Origin: Xenopus tropicalis
Taxonomy: Eukaryota; Chordata; Amphibia; Anura; Pipidae
DNA: 64,000 bases
Assembly (NCBI RefSeq): GCF_000004195.4
Contig: NC_030677.2
Location: forward strand, 60,394,222-60,458,221
Reading direction: 5' to 3'
Shown: piece after piece, positions 59,865-64,000 of the stretch
Layout of the letters: each line of letters begins with the position of its first letter
How positions within the stretch are numbered: the stretch's first letter is position 1
Made by a program: the position numbers and the translations under genes
Notes under the pieces: generated by a model
The model's input: the letters and a program-made list of their open reading frames with translations, nothing else
Told to the model about the DNA's origin: nothing
Databases searched by the model: none

Positions 59865-62379
59865 ATATGGTAGTGGTTTGATAAATAGTATATAGGCTGA
59901 ATATCTTAATATAAAGCCAACCTAGCAGTTATATTCTTGTTATGGTATCTCCCAGGGTTGCCATCTGCCAGGTTTTGACACAGACAGCCTGGTTTCTGGG
60001 AGGGTTGTCCGGGTCAAAACTCCCTCATATCCCTGCCCCTGGCCACGCCCCCAACGTCACCTGTCACAACCCCGCCCCTGCCTGGTTTTCCGACAGTGGA
60101 AAGGTGGCAACCCCTACTCTGGCCTTGCCCTGCAGCATATATATAGGCCAAACCAGGTGCACAGATTTTTACCAACTTAATTCTCTTTGCTGTCCATTTT
60201 TTATAGGGTTTGTTCTCCTTTAAGAACTTTTAATTTGACGGAAGTGCTATTATAAGTGCTATTATAAGTTTGGATTTTCTGCAGCTATCTGGTTGCTAAG
60301 GTCCAAATTACCCTAACAACCAGGCAGTGGTGTGAATGAGAGACTGCAGAATTAATAATAGAGAGCCTACATAGAAAGATAAATAATTAAAACAATAACA
60401 ATAACAATACATTTAAACCTCACAAAGCAAACCGTTTTGGCTGCTGGGGTCAGTGACCCCCATTTGCAAGCTGGAAAGTTTGAAGAATTCAGCAAATTTT
60501 TTGAAACCTAACAAAAGTAAAAATAAGTTAGTTTAAAGGTGAACTACCCCTTTTACTTCTATTGTGCTGCTACATTACATTTTTAAAAACATACTTGTAC
60601 ATTTATCTACTGGCTCATTCTTCTTTTTGTGCTATAAAATATTATAGAAATATTAGAGACAGAAGGGCTTTCTTTGCTCATATTGTTAACTGGGGAAAGC
60701 CTGTGCAGACCACTCCTCAGGTTCCAGCCAGCCAGAATTTGACATTTCTGTGCTTAAAGGAGAAGGAAAGGCTAAGTCACTTGGGGGTGCCAAAATGTTA
60801 GGCCCCCCAAGTGACTTTAATCCCTTACCTTGTACCCCGGGCTGGTGCCCCTGTACGGAGAGAACAGCACAAGCCCGGGGTACTTGTAGGACAATCACAT
60901 GCGCAGTAGAGTGAAAAGCTGACTTTATAGTTTAAGTTCAGCTTTTTCACTCTACTGCGCATGCGCGCGAGTGAAGCCGGAAGGAGGAAGCGCTTCCTAC
61001 AGGTACCCCGGGCTGGTGCTGTTCTCTCCCAACAGGGGCACCAGCCCGGGGTACAAGGTAGGTAATTTAAGACACTTGGGGGTGCCTAACATTTTGGTGC
61101 CTTTCCTTCTCCTTTAAATAAGAATATCCCATGTACTGTACATGGTGCTGTGATTCTTAGGTTGCCTTGTGCATTTCTGTGTGACGGATACATGCTTCCA
61201 TCATACACTGTTGCACAATCTTCATAAATATGATATATAATTACTGTATGTCTAAAGTTATGCAGAGTGGTTTATAATTTTATTGGCTTCACTGGTTGTT
61301 ATTTATGATAGCTCTGTATTTTTATAACTTTATCTTCATTTTTTTTTTGCTATCCCTAAATGAAAATTTAAGGGCAATGACACAGGGTGTGTTTGTTGCA
61401 GCTACAAAACCCCAGAATATACCTTGTCATAGTGGATACTGAGAATCGCCTCTGCTTAAACATTCAAGCAGCAAATCATTCACAAATGGCTTCATATGTG
61501 GTTTGTGTGTTAGCAGAGGGGATTCTGTGTATATGGCAGGGTATTTTCTTGTGTATCGTTGCCTTAGCAAAATGCACCATACATCATTGCCATTGAGACT
61601 GCGCCATTTGCACATAACTTTATTTTGTCTAGTTGCCTCCAGCATGTTTTTATGCTGCATATTTCTTGTATTTCTAGGGCCAGTTCATTGAGTTGTGCAA
61701 GACATTGTATAACATGTTCAGCGAGGACCCATGTGAGCAAGAACTCTACCATGCCACTGCTGCAGTCACAAGCTTATTGCTGGAGATTGGTGAAGTGGGA
61801 AAGCTATTCTGCAGCCAAACAATGGAGGACATTCCTAATCAGAGCTGCAAGGAAAGTGAAAGCAGAACTCAAGAAACAAAGGTTTCCCAGACATACAATT
61901 ATGAACACGAGGGGCTCTTTTGCGACAGACCTGTTTCCAGAGGCAGTGTCGGAGACCTCAACTCAGATCAGATGGAGGAAGTGAAGCTGGAAGATTCCTC
62001 TCCCAGAGACAATGGGGCTTGTTCATCCATGCTTATATCAGATGATGACACTAAAGACGACAGCTCTATGTCTTCATATTCTGTGCTGAGTGCTGGATCC
62101 CATGAAGATGATAAATTGCAATGTGAGGATATTGGTGAGGACACTGTTTTAGTGCGCACCCAGCAGAAGTCTTCTTTGCCCAGCAGTACCAGTTTGGACA
62201 GGGATTGGGCTGTTACATTTGAGCAGTTTCTTGCTTCTCTCTTGATGGAACCTGCACTTGTAAGATACTTTGACAAGCCAGTGTCCATGATGGCTAAAAT
62301 TACCAATGCAAAGAACGTTCGCATGATGGGAAAAGCCATGCCTTCCTCAAGTGATTATGACATTTCTATCTCTGGATAA
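24659..62379 (+). CDS. tbc1d9: TBC1D9, TBC-domain Rab GTPase-activating protein family member, 20 coding exons
   Basis: The joined exons encode 1232 residues, against 1266 recalled for human TBC1D9, and match it closely along the whole length. Exon ends: 24659-24782, 36211-36321, 38128-38246, 40855-41083, 41777-42038, 44060-44267, 45211-45417, 46140-46310, 49537-49687, 49821-50035, 51643-51760, 52694-52979, 53529-53658, 53810-53908, 55654-55722, 56813-57053, 57637-57702, 58418-58504, 59626-59729, 61678-62379. All introns are GT-AG and phases agree across every junction. Domain order is GRAM (about 146-213), GRAM (about 292-361), TBC (about 515-705) with IxxDxxR and YxQ fingers, EF-hand loop (897-908), and an acidic Ser-rich tail. 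TBC proteins usually stimulate GTP hydrolysis by Rab GTPases on membranes. Human TBC1D9 has been linked to calcium-dependent TBK1 activation in selective autophagy. The Rab target is not visible from sequence. The close paralogue TBC1D9B is the main alternative, but the N-terminus and C-terminal tail favour TBC1D9. Confidence 0.95.
25157..25604. mobile_element. TTAA-flanked MITE (AGGGGTGGTTCACCTTTAA type), intron 1
   Basis: Left end CTAAAGGGGTGGTTCACCTT; right end AGCGAACAACCTCTTTAA. The interior has the CTGGTTGCTAAGGTAAACAA / CCCTAGCAACCAGATAGC motif pair shared with 36775-37053 and 60201-60555. Confidence 0.75.
25601..26156. mobile_element. TTAA-flanked MITE (TTAAAGGGATNNNGTCATG type), intron 1
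   Basis: Left end TTAAAGGGATTCGGTCATGA; right end CCATGTCAGTATTCCTTTAA. Related copies lie at 13075-13539 and 35091-35653 in the opposite orientation, sharing AGTCACACTTTACTGC and AACAGTGTAATTTAG blocks. Confidence 0.75.
26157..34382. other. Intron 1, central part, largely unique
   Basis: No exon-like frame. Weak repeat traces at 28689-28800 (hAT-like), 29560-29740 and 31786-31985. The 33725-34330 stretch has a more balanced base composition and could be an LTR or other old element, but I could not find paired ends. Confidence 0.4.
33294..33439. promoter_or_regulatory. Candidate intronic enhancer with four GATA motifs
   Basis: TTATCT (AGATAA on the other strand) occurs at 33294, 33362, 33410 and 33434 within 146 bases. 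It is surrounded by non-repetitive sequence with homeobox-like TAAT cores (GCCTAATTTT, GCTAATGA). Function inferred only. Confidence 0.3.
34383..34693. mobile_element. CAGGTATGGGA-type MITE, intron 1
   Basis: Ends CAGGTATGGGACCCATTATC and GGATAAGGGGTCCGGTACCTG are inverted repeats flanked by TA. The interior carries the shared TACTGTTTTATTATTACAG. Confidence 0.75.
35091..35653. mobile_element. TTAA-type MITE copy, intron 1
   Basis: Left end CAAGGAATACTGTCATGGG and right end ATGACAGAATAAAGG. The interior is colinear with 13075-13539. Terminal TTAA is eroded. Confidence 0.65.
35854..35921. repeat. AT microsatellite, intron 1
   Basis: Uninterrupted (AT)n of about 68 bases, some 290 bases before exon 2. 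Confidence 0.9.
36211..36321 (+). CDS. tbc1d9: TBC1D9 coding exon 2 (residues 42-78)
   Basis: A pyrimidine tract and AG at 36209-36210 precede [20 protein letters not shown], continuing the exon 1 frame (shared Gly codon). It ends in YWTIACG with donor GTAAGG. This is a conserved N-terminal segment before the first GRAM domain. Confidence 0.95.
36775..37053. mobile_element. TTAA-type MITE fragment, intron 2
   Basis: CTGGTTGCTAAGGTAACTTG then CCCTAGCAACCAGATAACAG and the right end AGGTGAACAACCCGTTTTAA; same family as 25157-25604, left-truncated. Confidence 0.6.
37107..37434. mobile_element. CAGGTATGGGA-type MITE, inverted copy, intron 2
   Basis: Ends CAGGTATCGGACCCCTTATC and GGATAATAGGTCCTATACCTG, flanked by TA. 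Inverted relative to the 34383 and 37461 copies. Confidence 0.8.
37461..37800. mobile_element. CAGGTATGGGA-type MITE, intron 2
   Basis: CAGGTATATAATATAAGATC, GTTATCCAGAATGCTC, CAAGGTACTGTTTTATTATT, TGGACTCCATGGGAGATGG; right end eroded. Lies 26 bases from the inverted copy 37107-37434. Confidence 0.7.
38128..38246 (+). CDS. tbc1d9: TBC1D9 coding exon 3 (residues 79-118)
   Basis: Reads [20 protein letters not shown] and then [15 protein letters not shown]. The acceptor is a T-rich tract plus AG. The donor GTGCTT is the weakest in the gene, but the phase (0) joins exon 4 exactly. Confidence 0.93.
38839..40442 (-). mobile_element. Full-length Tc1-type DNA transposon with ~210-bp inverted repeats
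   Basis: Terminal inverted repeats CAGTGGCTTGCAAAAGTATT run about 38839-39050 and 40230-40442. The element is flanked by TA duplications at 38837-38838 and 40443-40444. It is 1604 bp in intron 3, opposite in orientation to the host gene. Confidence 0.93.
39053..40073 (-). pseudogene. Tc1-like transposase, broken by one frameshift and one stop
   Basis: Starts ATG at 40073-40071 ([18 protein letters not shown]). The order is a helix-turn-helix paired-like domain, a GRPPK DNA-contact motif, then the catalytic triad: Asp in WSDETK, Asp in FQQDNN and Glu in NPMENLW, the D,D34E arrangement of Tc1. The frame shifts near 39557-39567, where one extra base lies in an A-rich run. A TAA stop at 39427-39425 interrupts the second part before the frame resumes. 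The end is KGGSTKY at 39053. Apart from these two lesions the coding sequence is nearly complete, implying a fairly young but inactive copy. The enzyme would cut at the inverted repeats and reinsert at TA. Confidence 0.9.
40558..40713. mobile_element. Inverted-repeat MITE with TAAGGGGCAGAT ends, intron 3
   Basis: Ends TAAGGGGCAGATGAGGGATT and CACATTTGATCTGCCCCTAA are complementary, with inner GAGATCAC / GTGATCTC. 156 bp; lies just after the Tc1 element. Confidence 0.65.
40855..41083 (+). CDS. tbc1d9: TBC1D9 coding exon 4, start of first GRAM domain (residues 119-194)
   Basis: Encodes [10 protein letters not shown], an acidic KEDDDTDKF stretch, then [17 protein letters not shown] and [20 protein letters not shown], the core of GRAM domain 1, which is a PH-like membrane or lipid-binding fold. 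Donor GTAATG. Confidence 0.95.
41425..41586. mobile_element. Short MITE with GGGCCTCATTTATGAAC ends, intron 4
   Basis: Ends GGGCCTCATTTATGAACATT and GTTCATAAATGGACCCC are inverted. The interior holds ACCCATAGCAACCAATC and TTGCTAAGGGTTACTGTCC. Confidence 0.6.
41625..41682 (-). mobile_element. Short L2-type LINE 3' tail fragment
   Basis: TTTATATATAAAGCGCCACA and GCTGCGCTGTACAATCTAAT resemble the terminal segment of the other L2-like ends in this window. Confidence 0.4.
41777..42038 (+). CDS. tbc1d9: TBC1D9 coding exon 5, end of first GRAM domain (residues 195-281)
   Basis: Completes GRAM domain 1 with [15 protein letters not shown] and continues to [18 protein letters not shown] and a Lys-rich linker ([13 protein letters not shown]). 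Donor GTGAGT; the exon ends in phase 2. Confidence 0.95.
42349..42432. mobile_element. hAT-type MITE fragment (CAGTGTTGGACTTGGCC), intron 5
   Basis: CAGTGTTGGACTTGGCCAGC, ACACCAGGAAAAACCTGGTG and GGCCCCACTGACAC resemble a common Xenopus hAT MITE left end. Right end not seen. Confidence 0.4.
42505..42730 (-). mobile_element. CR1 LINE fragment, minus strand
   Basis: The minus strand reads [31 protein letters not shown] and [14 protein letters not shown], colinear with the CR1 frame at 11550-11740. It is a diverged, truncated copy in intron 5. Confidence 0.75.
42982..43426. mobile_element. Element with repeated ACTCGAGTATAAGCC motif and inverted ends, intron 5
   Basis: Left end AATACTGTATATACTCGAGT and right end ACTCGAGTATATACGGTATT are inverted. 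The motif GGCTTATACTCGAGT recurs near both ends and inside (about 43049, 43325, 43399; a variant at 43384). No coding capacity; class not assigned. Confidence 0.65.
43460..43800. mobile_element. TTAAAGGGGACCTGTCACCC repeat with internal hairpin, intron 5
   Basis: Starts TTAAAGGGGACCTGTCACCC, a typical TTAA MITE end. A 31-bp perfect inverted repeat lies at 43574-43604 and 43621-43651. The right end is not defined. Confidence 0.5.
44060..44267 (+). CDS. tbc1d9: TBC1D9 coding exon 6, second GRAM domain (residues 282-351)
   Basis: Reads [20 protein letters not shown] and then [20 protein letters not shown], the second GRAM domain. Acceptor TTTTGCAG; donor GTGAGA. Confidence 0.95.
44890..45075. 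mobile_element. TTAA-type MITE fragment, intron 6
   Basis: Shares GAATGAGAGACTG, CCTCACAAAGCAATAGC and GGCTGCTGGGGTCAGTGACC with the 60201-60555 element; ends are missing. Confidence 0.5.
45211..45417 (+). CDS. tbc1d9: TBC1D9 coding exon 7 (residues 352-420)
   Basis: Finishes GRAM domain 2 ([20 protein letters not shown]) and continues [20 protein letters not shown]. It ends in an acidic Ser-containing linker. Donor GTAAGT, phase 0. Confidence 0.95.
45538..45755. mobile_element. Inverted-repeat MITE, intron 7
   Basis: Left end GGGCCTATTTATTATGCTGC and right end ACTGCATAATAAATCTGCCC are inverted. The interior is AT-rich with GGTGTAAAAAGCTGTG and TTTTACGCGATG. Confidence 0.65.
46140..46310 (+). 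CDS. tbc1d9: TBC1D9 coding exon 8 (residues 421-477)
   Basis: Variable Ser-rich linker, then [20 protein letters not shown] and the conserved [14 protein letters not shown]. Its first part differs from the remembered human sequence, as expected for a disordered linker. Donor GTAATG. Confidence 0.94.
46361..46468. mobile_element. Short inverted-repeat element (GGGGGAATTCACAAAAGTGG), intron 8
   Basis: GAATTCACAAAAGTGGTGAT and CTCCACTTTTGTGAATTTGT are inverted ends of a 108-bp element; same family as 8588-8694. Confidence 0.55.
47887..48032. mobile_element. PIF/Harbinger-like MITE, intron 8
   Basis: Inverted ends GGGCTCTGGCACACAGGGAG and CTCCCTGTGTGCCAGAGCCC, flanked by TAA at 47884-47886 and 48033-48035. 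The motif GGGCGACTAATCTCCC recurs inside. The 3-bp duplication suggests PIF/Harbinger. Confidence 0.75.
48036..49536. other. Intron 8, right part
   Basis: CAGGGGCATAACTATAAG at about 48077 resembles a hAT MITE left end. Farther right I see no gene, RNA or repeat. Left of the Harbinger-like element, 47532-47547 is a 16-bp perfect palindrome (TGTCGTTTAAACGACA). Confidence 0.4.
49537..49687 (+). CDS. tbc1d9: TBC1D9 coding exon 9, start of TBC domain (residues 478-527)
   Basis: Encodes [20 protein letters not shown] and [20 protein letters not shown]. The GIPxxxRGxxW pattern is the N-terminal signature of TBC domains. Donor GTCAGT. Confidence 0.95.
49821..50035 (+). CDS. tbc1d9: TBC1D9 coding exon 10, TBC catalytic fingers (residues 528-599)
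   Basis: Carries both TBC catalytic motifs. The arginine finger is IERDLHR (I558, D561, R564; Arg codon 49928-49930). The glutamine finger is YCQ at 597-599 (Gln codon 50033-50035, the last codon of the exon). Both are intact, so GAP activity is plausible. The preceding intron is only 133 bp. Confidence 0.95.
50518..50846. mobile_element. CAGGTATGGGA-type MITE, inverted copy, intron 10
   Basis: Ends CAGGTATCGGACCCCTTATC and GGATAATGGGTCCTATACCTG, flanked by TA. Very similar to 37107-37434, including TTTTAAAACTGATTTCC-like interior. Confidence 0.8.
50847..52693. other. Introns 10 (right part) and 11
   Basis: Apart from exon 11 this is anonymous sequence. An imperfect (TTA)n tract lies at about 51983-52022. 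No repeat ends found. Confidence 0.4.
51643..51760 (+). CDS. tbc1d9: TBC1D9 coding exon 11, TBC domain (residues 600-638)
   Basis: Reads [20 protein letters not shown] and [20 protein letters not shown], a conserved TBC helix pair directly after the Gln finger. Donor GTATGT. Confidence 0.95.
52694..52979 (+). CDS. tbc1d9: TBC1D9 coding exon 12, TBC domain C-terminal half (residues 639-733)
   Basis: Reads [20 protein letters not shown], then [20 protein letters not shown] (TBC motif C region) and [20 protein letters not shown]. Donor GTATAT; phase 2 junction completes an Arg codon with exon 13. Confidence 0.95.
53529..53658 (+). CDS. tbc1d9: TBC1D9 coding exon 13 (residues 734-777)
   Basis: Reads [20 protein letters not shown] and [17 protein letters not shown]. 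The final Gln replaces Glu as I recall it in human. Donor GTACAT. Confidence 0.94.
53810..53908 (+). CDS. tbc1d9: TBC1D9 coding exon 14 (residues 778-810)
   Basis: Reads [20 protein letters not shown] and [13 protein letters not shown], a basic helical segment between the TBC and EF-hand regions. Acceptor TTTGCAG, donor GTGAGT. Confidence 0.95.
53996..54769. mobile_element. TTAA-flanked MITE with nested CR1 end, intron 14
   Basis: Ends TTAAAGGACAAGGAAAGGC and GCCTTTCCTTCTCCTTTAA are inverted repeats with TTAA at both edges. It is interrupted by the CR1 3' end at 54203-54385 and carries GCGCATGCGC at 54549-54558. Confidence 0.8.
54203..54385 (+). mobile_element. CR1 LINE 3' end (about 182 bp), nested in a TTAA MITE
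   Basis: Matches 11827-12008 over 182 bases with two mismatches and ends in the same AACTATG repeats. It interrupts the element at 53996-54769, so it inserted later. Confidence 0.85.
54905..55222. mobile_element. Diverged MITE sharing ACTAATCTCCC ends, intron 14
   Basis: GGGGAGATTAGTTGCCCGTA and GGGGCGACTAATCTCCCTTT at the right match the 47887 element. The left part holds repeats such as TTCGGCAAATCGTAGCAGCG and TTGTAGCAACGCG. Confidence 0.5.
55654..55722 (+). CDS. tbc1d9: TBC1D9 coding exon 15 (residues 811-833)
   Basis: Only 69 nt: [20 protein letters not shown] then LFK. It lies between CAG acceptor and GTATGT donor and joins both neighbours in phase 0. Confidence 0.94.
56012..56209. 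mobile_element. Inverted-repeat MITE with GGGTGAAGACACA ends, intron 15
   Basis: Ends GGGTGAAGACACACTGGCCT and CCTATGTGTCTTCACCC. The arms continue as ACTAGTAGAAGCTGCTTGTC and GACAAGTAGCTGCTACTAGT. Bounded by TTA/TAA. Confidence 0.7.
56813..57053 (+). CDS. tbc1d9: TBC1D9 coding exon 16, EF-hand (residues 834-913)
   Basis: Reads [20 protein letters not shown] and [13 protein letters not shown], then the EF-hand loop [12 protein letters not shown] at 897-908. Calcium ligands at loop positions 1 (Asp), 3 (Asn), 5 (Asp) and 12 (Glu) are present; position 6 is Cys rather than the usual Gly. Donor GTAAGT. Confidence 0.95.
57637..57702 (+). CDS. tbc1d9: TBC1D9 coding exon 17 (residues 914-935)
   Basis: A 66-nt exon encoding [20 protein letters not shown] and P. 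Conserved TBC1D8/9 sequence just after the EF-hand. Donor GTACGT, phase 1. Confidence 0.93.
57863..58044. mobile_element. Inverted-repeat MITE with TAGGGATGAGCGAAT ends, intron 17
   Basis: TAGGGATGAGCGAATTTTTT on the left and AGATTCACTCATCACTA on the right are inverse of each other with one short gap. The interior is A/T-rich. Confidence 0.6.
58418..58504 (+). CDS. tbc1d9: TBC1D9 coding exon 18 (residues 936-964)
   Basis: Reads [20 protein letters not shown] and EDITPECSQ. The acceptor is TTCAAAG, a weak pyrimidine tract. Donor GTAGGC joins exon 19 in phase 1. Confidence 0.92.
58545..58680 (+). repeat. 44-bp tandem repeat, intron 18
   Basis: Copies start at 58573, 58617 and 58661 (exactly 44 apart), each opening AGTGGAACCAG. 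The last is partial, and a diverged partial copy precedes the first. Confidence 0.85.
59129..59363. mobile_element. hAT-like MITE with 8-bp target duplication, intron 18
   Basis: Ends CAGGCCGGA and TCCGGCCCTG; target duplication CTCCTTTA at 59121-59128 and 59364-59371. Very GC-rich with CGCATGCGC palindromes at about 59268 and 59295-59304. No ORF of its own. Confidence 0.88.
59626..59729 (+). CDS. tbc1d9: TBC1D9 coding exon 19 (residues 965-999)
   Basis: Reads [20 protein letters not shown] and [15 protein letters not shown]. The conserved LYLRxW and LPxLNQ anchors place it, but the segment after TPEC is roughly 25 residues shorter than I recall for human. Donor GTAATA. Confidence 0.9.
59783..59861. 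repeat. Compound GT/TA microsatellite, intron 19
   Basis: (GT)n of about 18 bases continuing into (TA)n of about 60 bases, starting 54 bases after exon 19. Confidence 0.9.
59953..60116. mobile_element. Inverted-repeat element with CAGGGTTGCC ends, intron 19
   Basis: CAGGGTTGCCATCTGCCAGG and AAGGTGGCAACCCCTA form imperfect inverted ends; inner CCTGGTTT blocks recur. Looks like a non-autonomous hAT-type element. Confidence 0.5.
60201..60555. mobile_element. TTAA-type MITE copy, intron 19
   Basis: Opposite orientation to the 25157 copy: ATCTGGTTGCTAAGGTCC, GGCTGCTGGGGTCAGTGACC, and right end AGGTGAACTACCCCTTTTAC. Also contains a small duplication of AAGTGCTATTAT at 60242-60268. Confidence 0.6.
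60754..61117. mobile_element. Palindromic TTAA-flanked MITE, intron 19
   Basis: Ends TTAAAGGAGAAGGAAAGGC and GCCTTTCCTTCTCCTTTAA. The arms continue inward as long complementary blocks: CACTTGGGGGTGCC, TACCCCGGGCTGGTG and CTACTGCGCATG with their complements. Nearly the whole 364 bp can fold back. TTAA flanks both ends. Confidence 0.88.
61371..61575. mobile_element. MITE related to the 56012 element, intron 19
   Basis: AATATACCTTGTCATAGTGG, ACTGAGAATCGCCTCTGCTT and the inverse GCAGAGGGGATTCTGTGTAT, GGCAGGGTATTTTC are colinear with 56080-56130. It ends about 100 bases before the last exon. Confidence 0.5.
61678..62379 (+). CDS. tbc1d9: TBC1D9 last coding exon 20 and stop (residues 1000-1232)
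   Basis: Opens [20 protein letters not shown] and then [19 protein letters not shown] divergent middle part follows (about residues 1055-1095), then the conserved [20 protein letters not shown] and the Asp/Ser-rich [20 protein letters not shown] tract, and finally [20 protein letters not shown] near the end. Ends TAA at 62377-62379. Confidence 0.95.
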   Translation, partial: GQFIELCKTLYNMFSEDPCEQELYHATAAVTSLLLEIGEVGKLFCSQTMEDIPNQSCKESESRTQETKVSQTYNYEHEGLFCDRPVSRGSVGDLNSDQMEEVKLEDSSPRDNGACSSMLISDDDTKDDSSMSSYSVLSAGSHEDDKLQCEDIGEDTVLVRTQQKSSLPSSTSLDRDWAVTFEQFLASLLMEPALVRYFDKPVSMMAKITNAKNVRMMGKAMPSSSDYDISISG

Positions 62380-63545
62380 GAGATTACTTGGTTGATTTAT
62401 GAGCAGAAGGAGTAGCAGGGGTGGGCACAATAGGTACTTATATATATATACAGTGGTTTTGTCCAAAAGTTTTTTTTTTTTTAGAATGGAAAAAATTTGG
62501 TCACATTTGGAACCTTCCAGCAATGGAAAGCACCTGTGACTGTTTTATTGTGGATGAACTGTGGCTGAATTGCGTCCGATTGTACATAAGAATTACTCCT
62601 CAATATCCATGGGATTTTAACTGCGTCGGCAGATTTTAAAGAAAACAGGAGCATATCTCACCTTTTTATTTCCAGACTGTTCAGTGGTTTACAATATGCA
62701 GGTTATAAAATCAAGAGTTTTGGATTGTATCCTAATATAAAGTAAGAACACAAACGGCCTATAAGCAAAGAAGTAGGAACAAGCTTTTAATGTAAGTCCA
62801 TAAGAAGTATATGCTGTATATGTATTTTTAAAGTAAAGAACAGATAACTAGAACAGTACTGTAACTCTAAATCCTATTGTCTCAAAGAATATATAGACAT
62901 ATCCTTTTGTTTAACTCCCTCCCATCCCTCTTGGAGATATTATTTGCTGTTACAGAATGAAGCACATGCACTTTGAATCTTTTTTGTCTTTATATTCAGG
63001 AGTATCATTGTTAATTTGTTGTAAACATTCTCATTGTGTATTTAACTATTCCATATGTGCATTATTTGTACATTTTTTTTTTCATTTTTTACTTTAAAGC
63101 TGATTTTTAATTTAATATATATATATAGAGAGAGAGAGATGTGTATATACATATATATGTAAATCACCCCATAACTGCTACCGAACCAATAATGGATGCT
63201 GCTGTTACATTTCCCTGCCCATGAGACCTAGATAATAGAGTTCATATCAGCAGATTAAAGCACTCGTAAACTTCCTGTCTCACTGCCTCGGCACATTTCT
63301 GGATTGTCCTGGCATTCGCTATTCCCAAATCACTGTATACATAATAAATGAAGTAGGAAATGGCTTAGAAGAGTTATACTGAATCCGGTGCCTACTTCGA
63401 TACCTTTGTTAGGTCAGGCATAGTTTGACATGCAGCACCCTTAAGAAGCCACCCTAGAATGGAGCATCAGTTTGAGAGCAATGTGGCATTCCTGATTTTT
63501 TGCCTGACGTTCATTTCAAACAATAAAGACATTTCTTCAGTGAAT
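62380..63545 (+). other. tbc1d9: TBC1D9 3' UTR with two poly(A) signals
   Basis: AT-rich sequence follows the stop with no further coding potential. AATAAA hexamers lie at 63343-63348 and 63522-63527; the second sits 15-20 bases before a plausible cleavage site and would give a UTR of about 1.16 kb. A mixed TA/GA/TG microsatellite lies at about 63113-63160. The true end is inferred. Confidence 0.55.
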
Positions 63546-64000
63546 TTACTTCTCCATATAGTTCTGCATAAAGACGCAAAGAACAATGGCCTCCCTGACT
63601 GATAATTGATTGAAGCTTTGTTAGCTATCACTAATGAAGGGTGGATTGCATTGGGCCATAGATGCCATTTTCTCCTGACAAGTATGCTTGGGGTCTCTGT
63701 ACATTTGTTTCTGGCCATAACAGCCATATCATTCAGAGATGGAGTGCCGGCGAGCACAGGGAAAGGAGCTCTGTCTTTTGATCAGCCTATTAAATGTTTG
63801 GAACACCATGTAATAATACTCTGGTATCTGTCTACATATACAGTACTTATAGTTGTATGCTTATAATGGTCTGTGGTGAGGCTAGGATTAATAGCTGAAC
63901 AGCCTGATTTTTTGCTTCATTTGGCCCTGTTCTTACTGCCTTCCCCTACTGCCTTGCTCCTGCCAGCACTGTGCTCCGCACCTCACACAGATATGCCTCA
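63546..64000. other. Downstream flank of TBC1D9
   Basis: No gene, RNA or repeat recognised. Short open frames on both strands lack coding character. Confidence 0.4.

Overview
This window is vertebrate genomic DNA, most likely from a clawed frog (Xenopus). It holds one large protein-coding gene, AT-rich introns, and a very high density of short inverted-repeat DNA transposons (TTAA-flanked TTAAAGG elements, 8-bp-duplication hAT-like elements, CAGGTATGGGACC elements), plus CR1 and L2 LINE remnants and a Tc1 transposon. That repeat mix is typical of Xenopus. I cannot separate X. tropicalis from X. laevis by eye. No bacterial, viral or CRISPR-type features were seen.

The gene is TBC1D9 on the + strand, complete from start codon (24659) to stop (62377-62379). 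I read it as 20 coding exons, all with GT-AG introns and matching phases. They total 3699 nt and encode 1232 residues. The order is a conserved N-terminal leader, two GRAM domains (about 146-213 and 292-361), a Rab-GAP TBC domain (about 515-705) with both catalytic fingers present, an EF-hand loop (897-908), and an acidic Ser/Asp-rich C-terminus.

Layout: 1-23,300 is intergenic 5' flank. It is mostly anonymous sequence with transposon remnants, including a CR1 LINE whose 308-residue reverse-transcriptase frame is still open and a broken L2 LINE on the minus strand. The interval 23,300-24,658 looks like the promoter and 5' UTR, with repeated GC boxes, a TATA-like box and seven short upstream ORFs. 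From 24,659 to 62,379 is the gene, with an 11.4-kb first intron. The 3' UTR runs to about 63.5 kb, with two candidate poly(A) signals. The last ~450 bases are downstream flank.

The introns carry most of the mobile DNA. Intron 3 holds a full-length 1.6-kb Tc1 element with long inverted repeats and a transposase broken at two places. Intron 14 holds a TTAA element with a CR1 3' end nested inside it. Introns 18 and 19 hold hAT-like and palindromic MITEs. I saw no evidence for a second protein-coding gene or a new multi-gene system. The most useful observations are the uORF-rich leader, a GATA-motif cluster in intron 1, NRF1-type palindromes carried by several unrelated MITEs, recent CR1 activity, and a possible lineage-specific shortening at the exon 18/19 junction.
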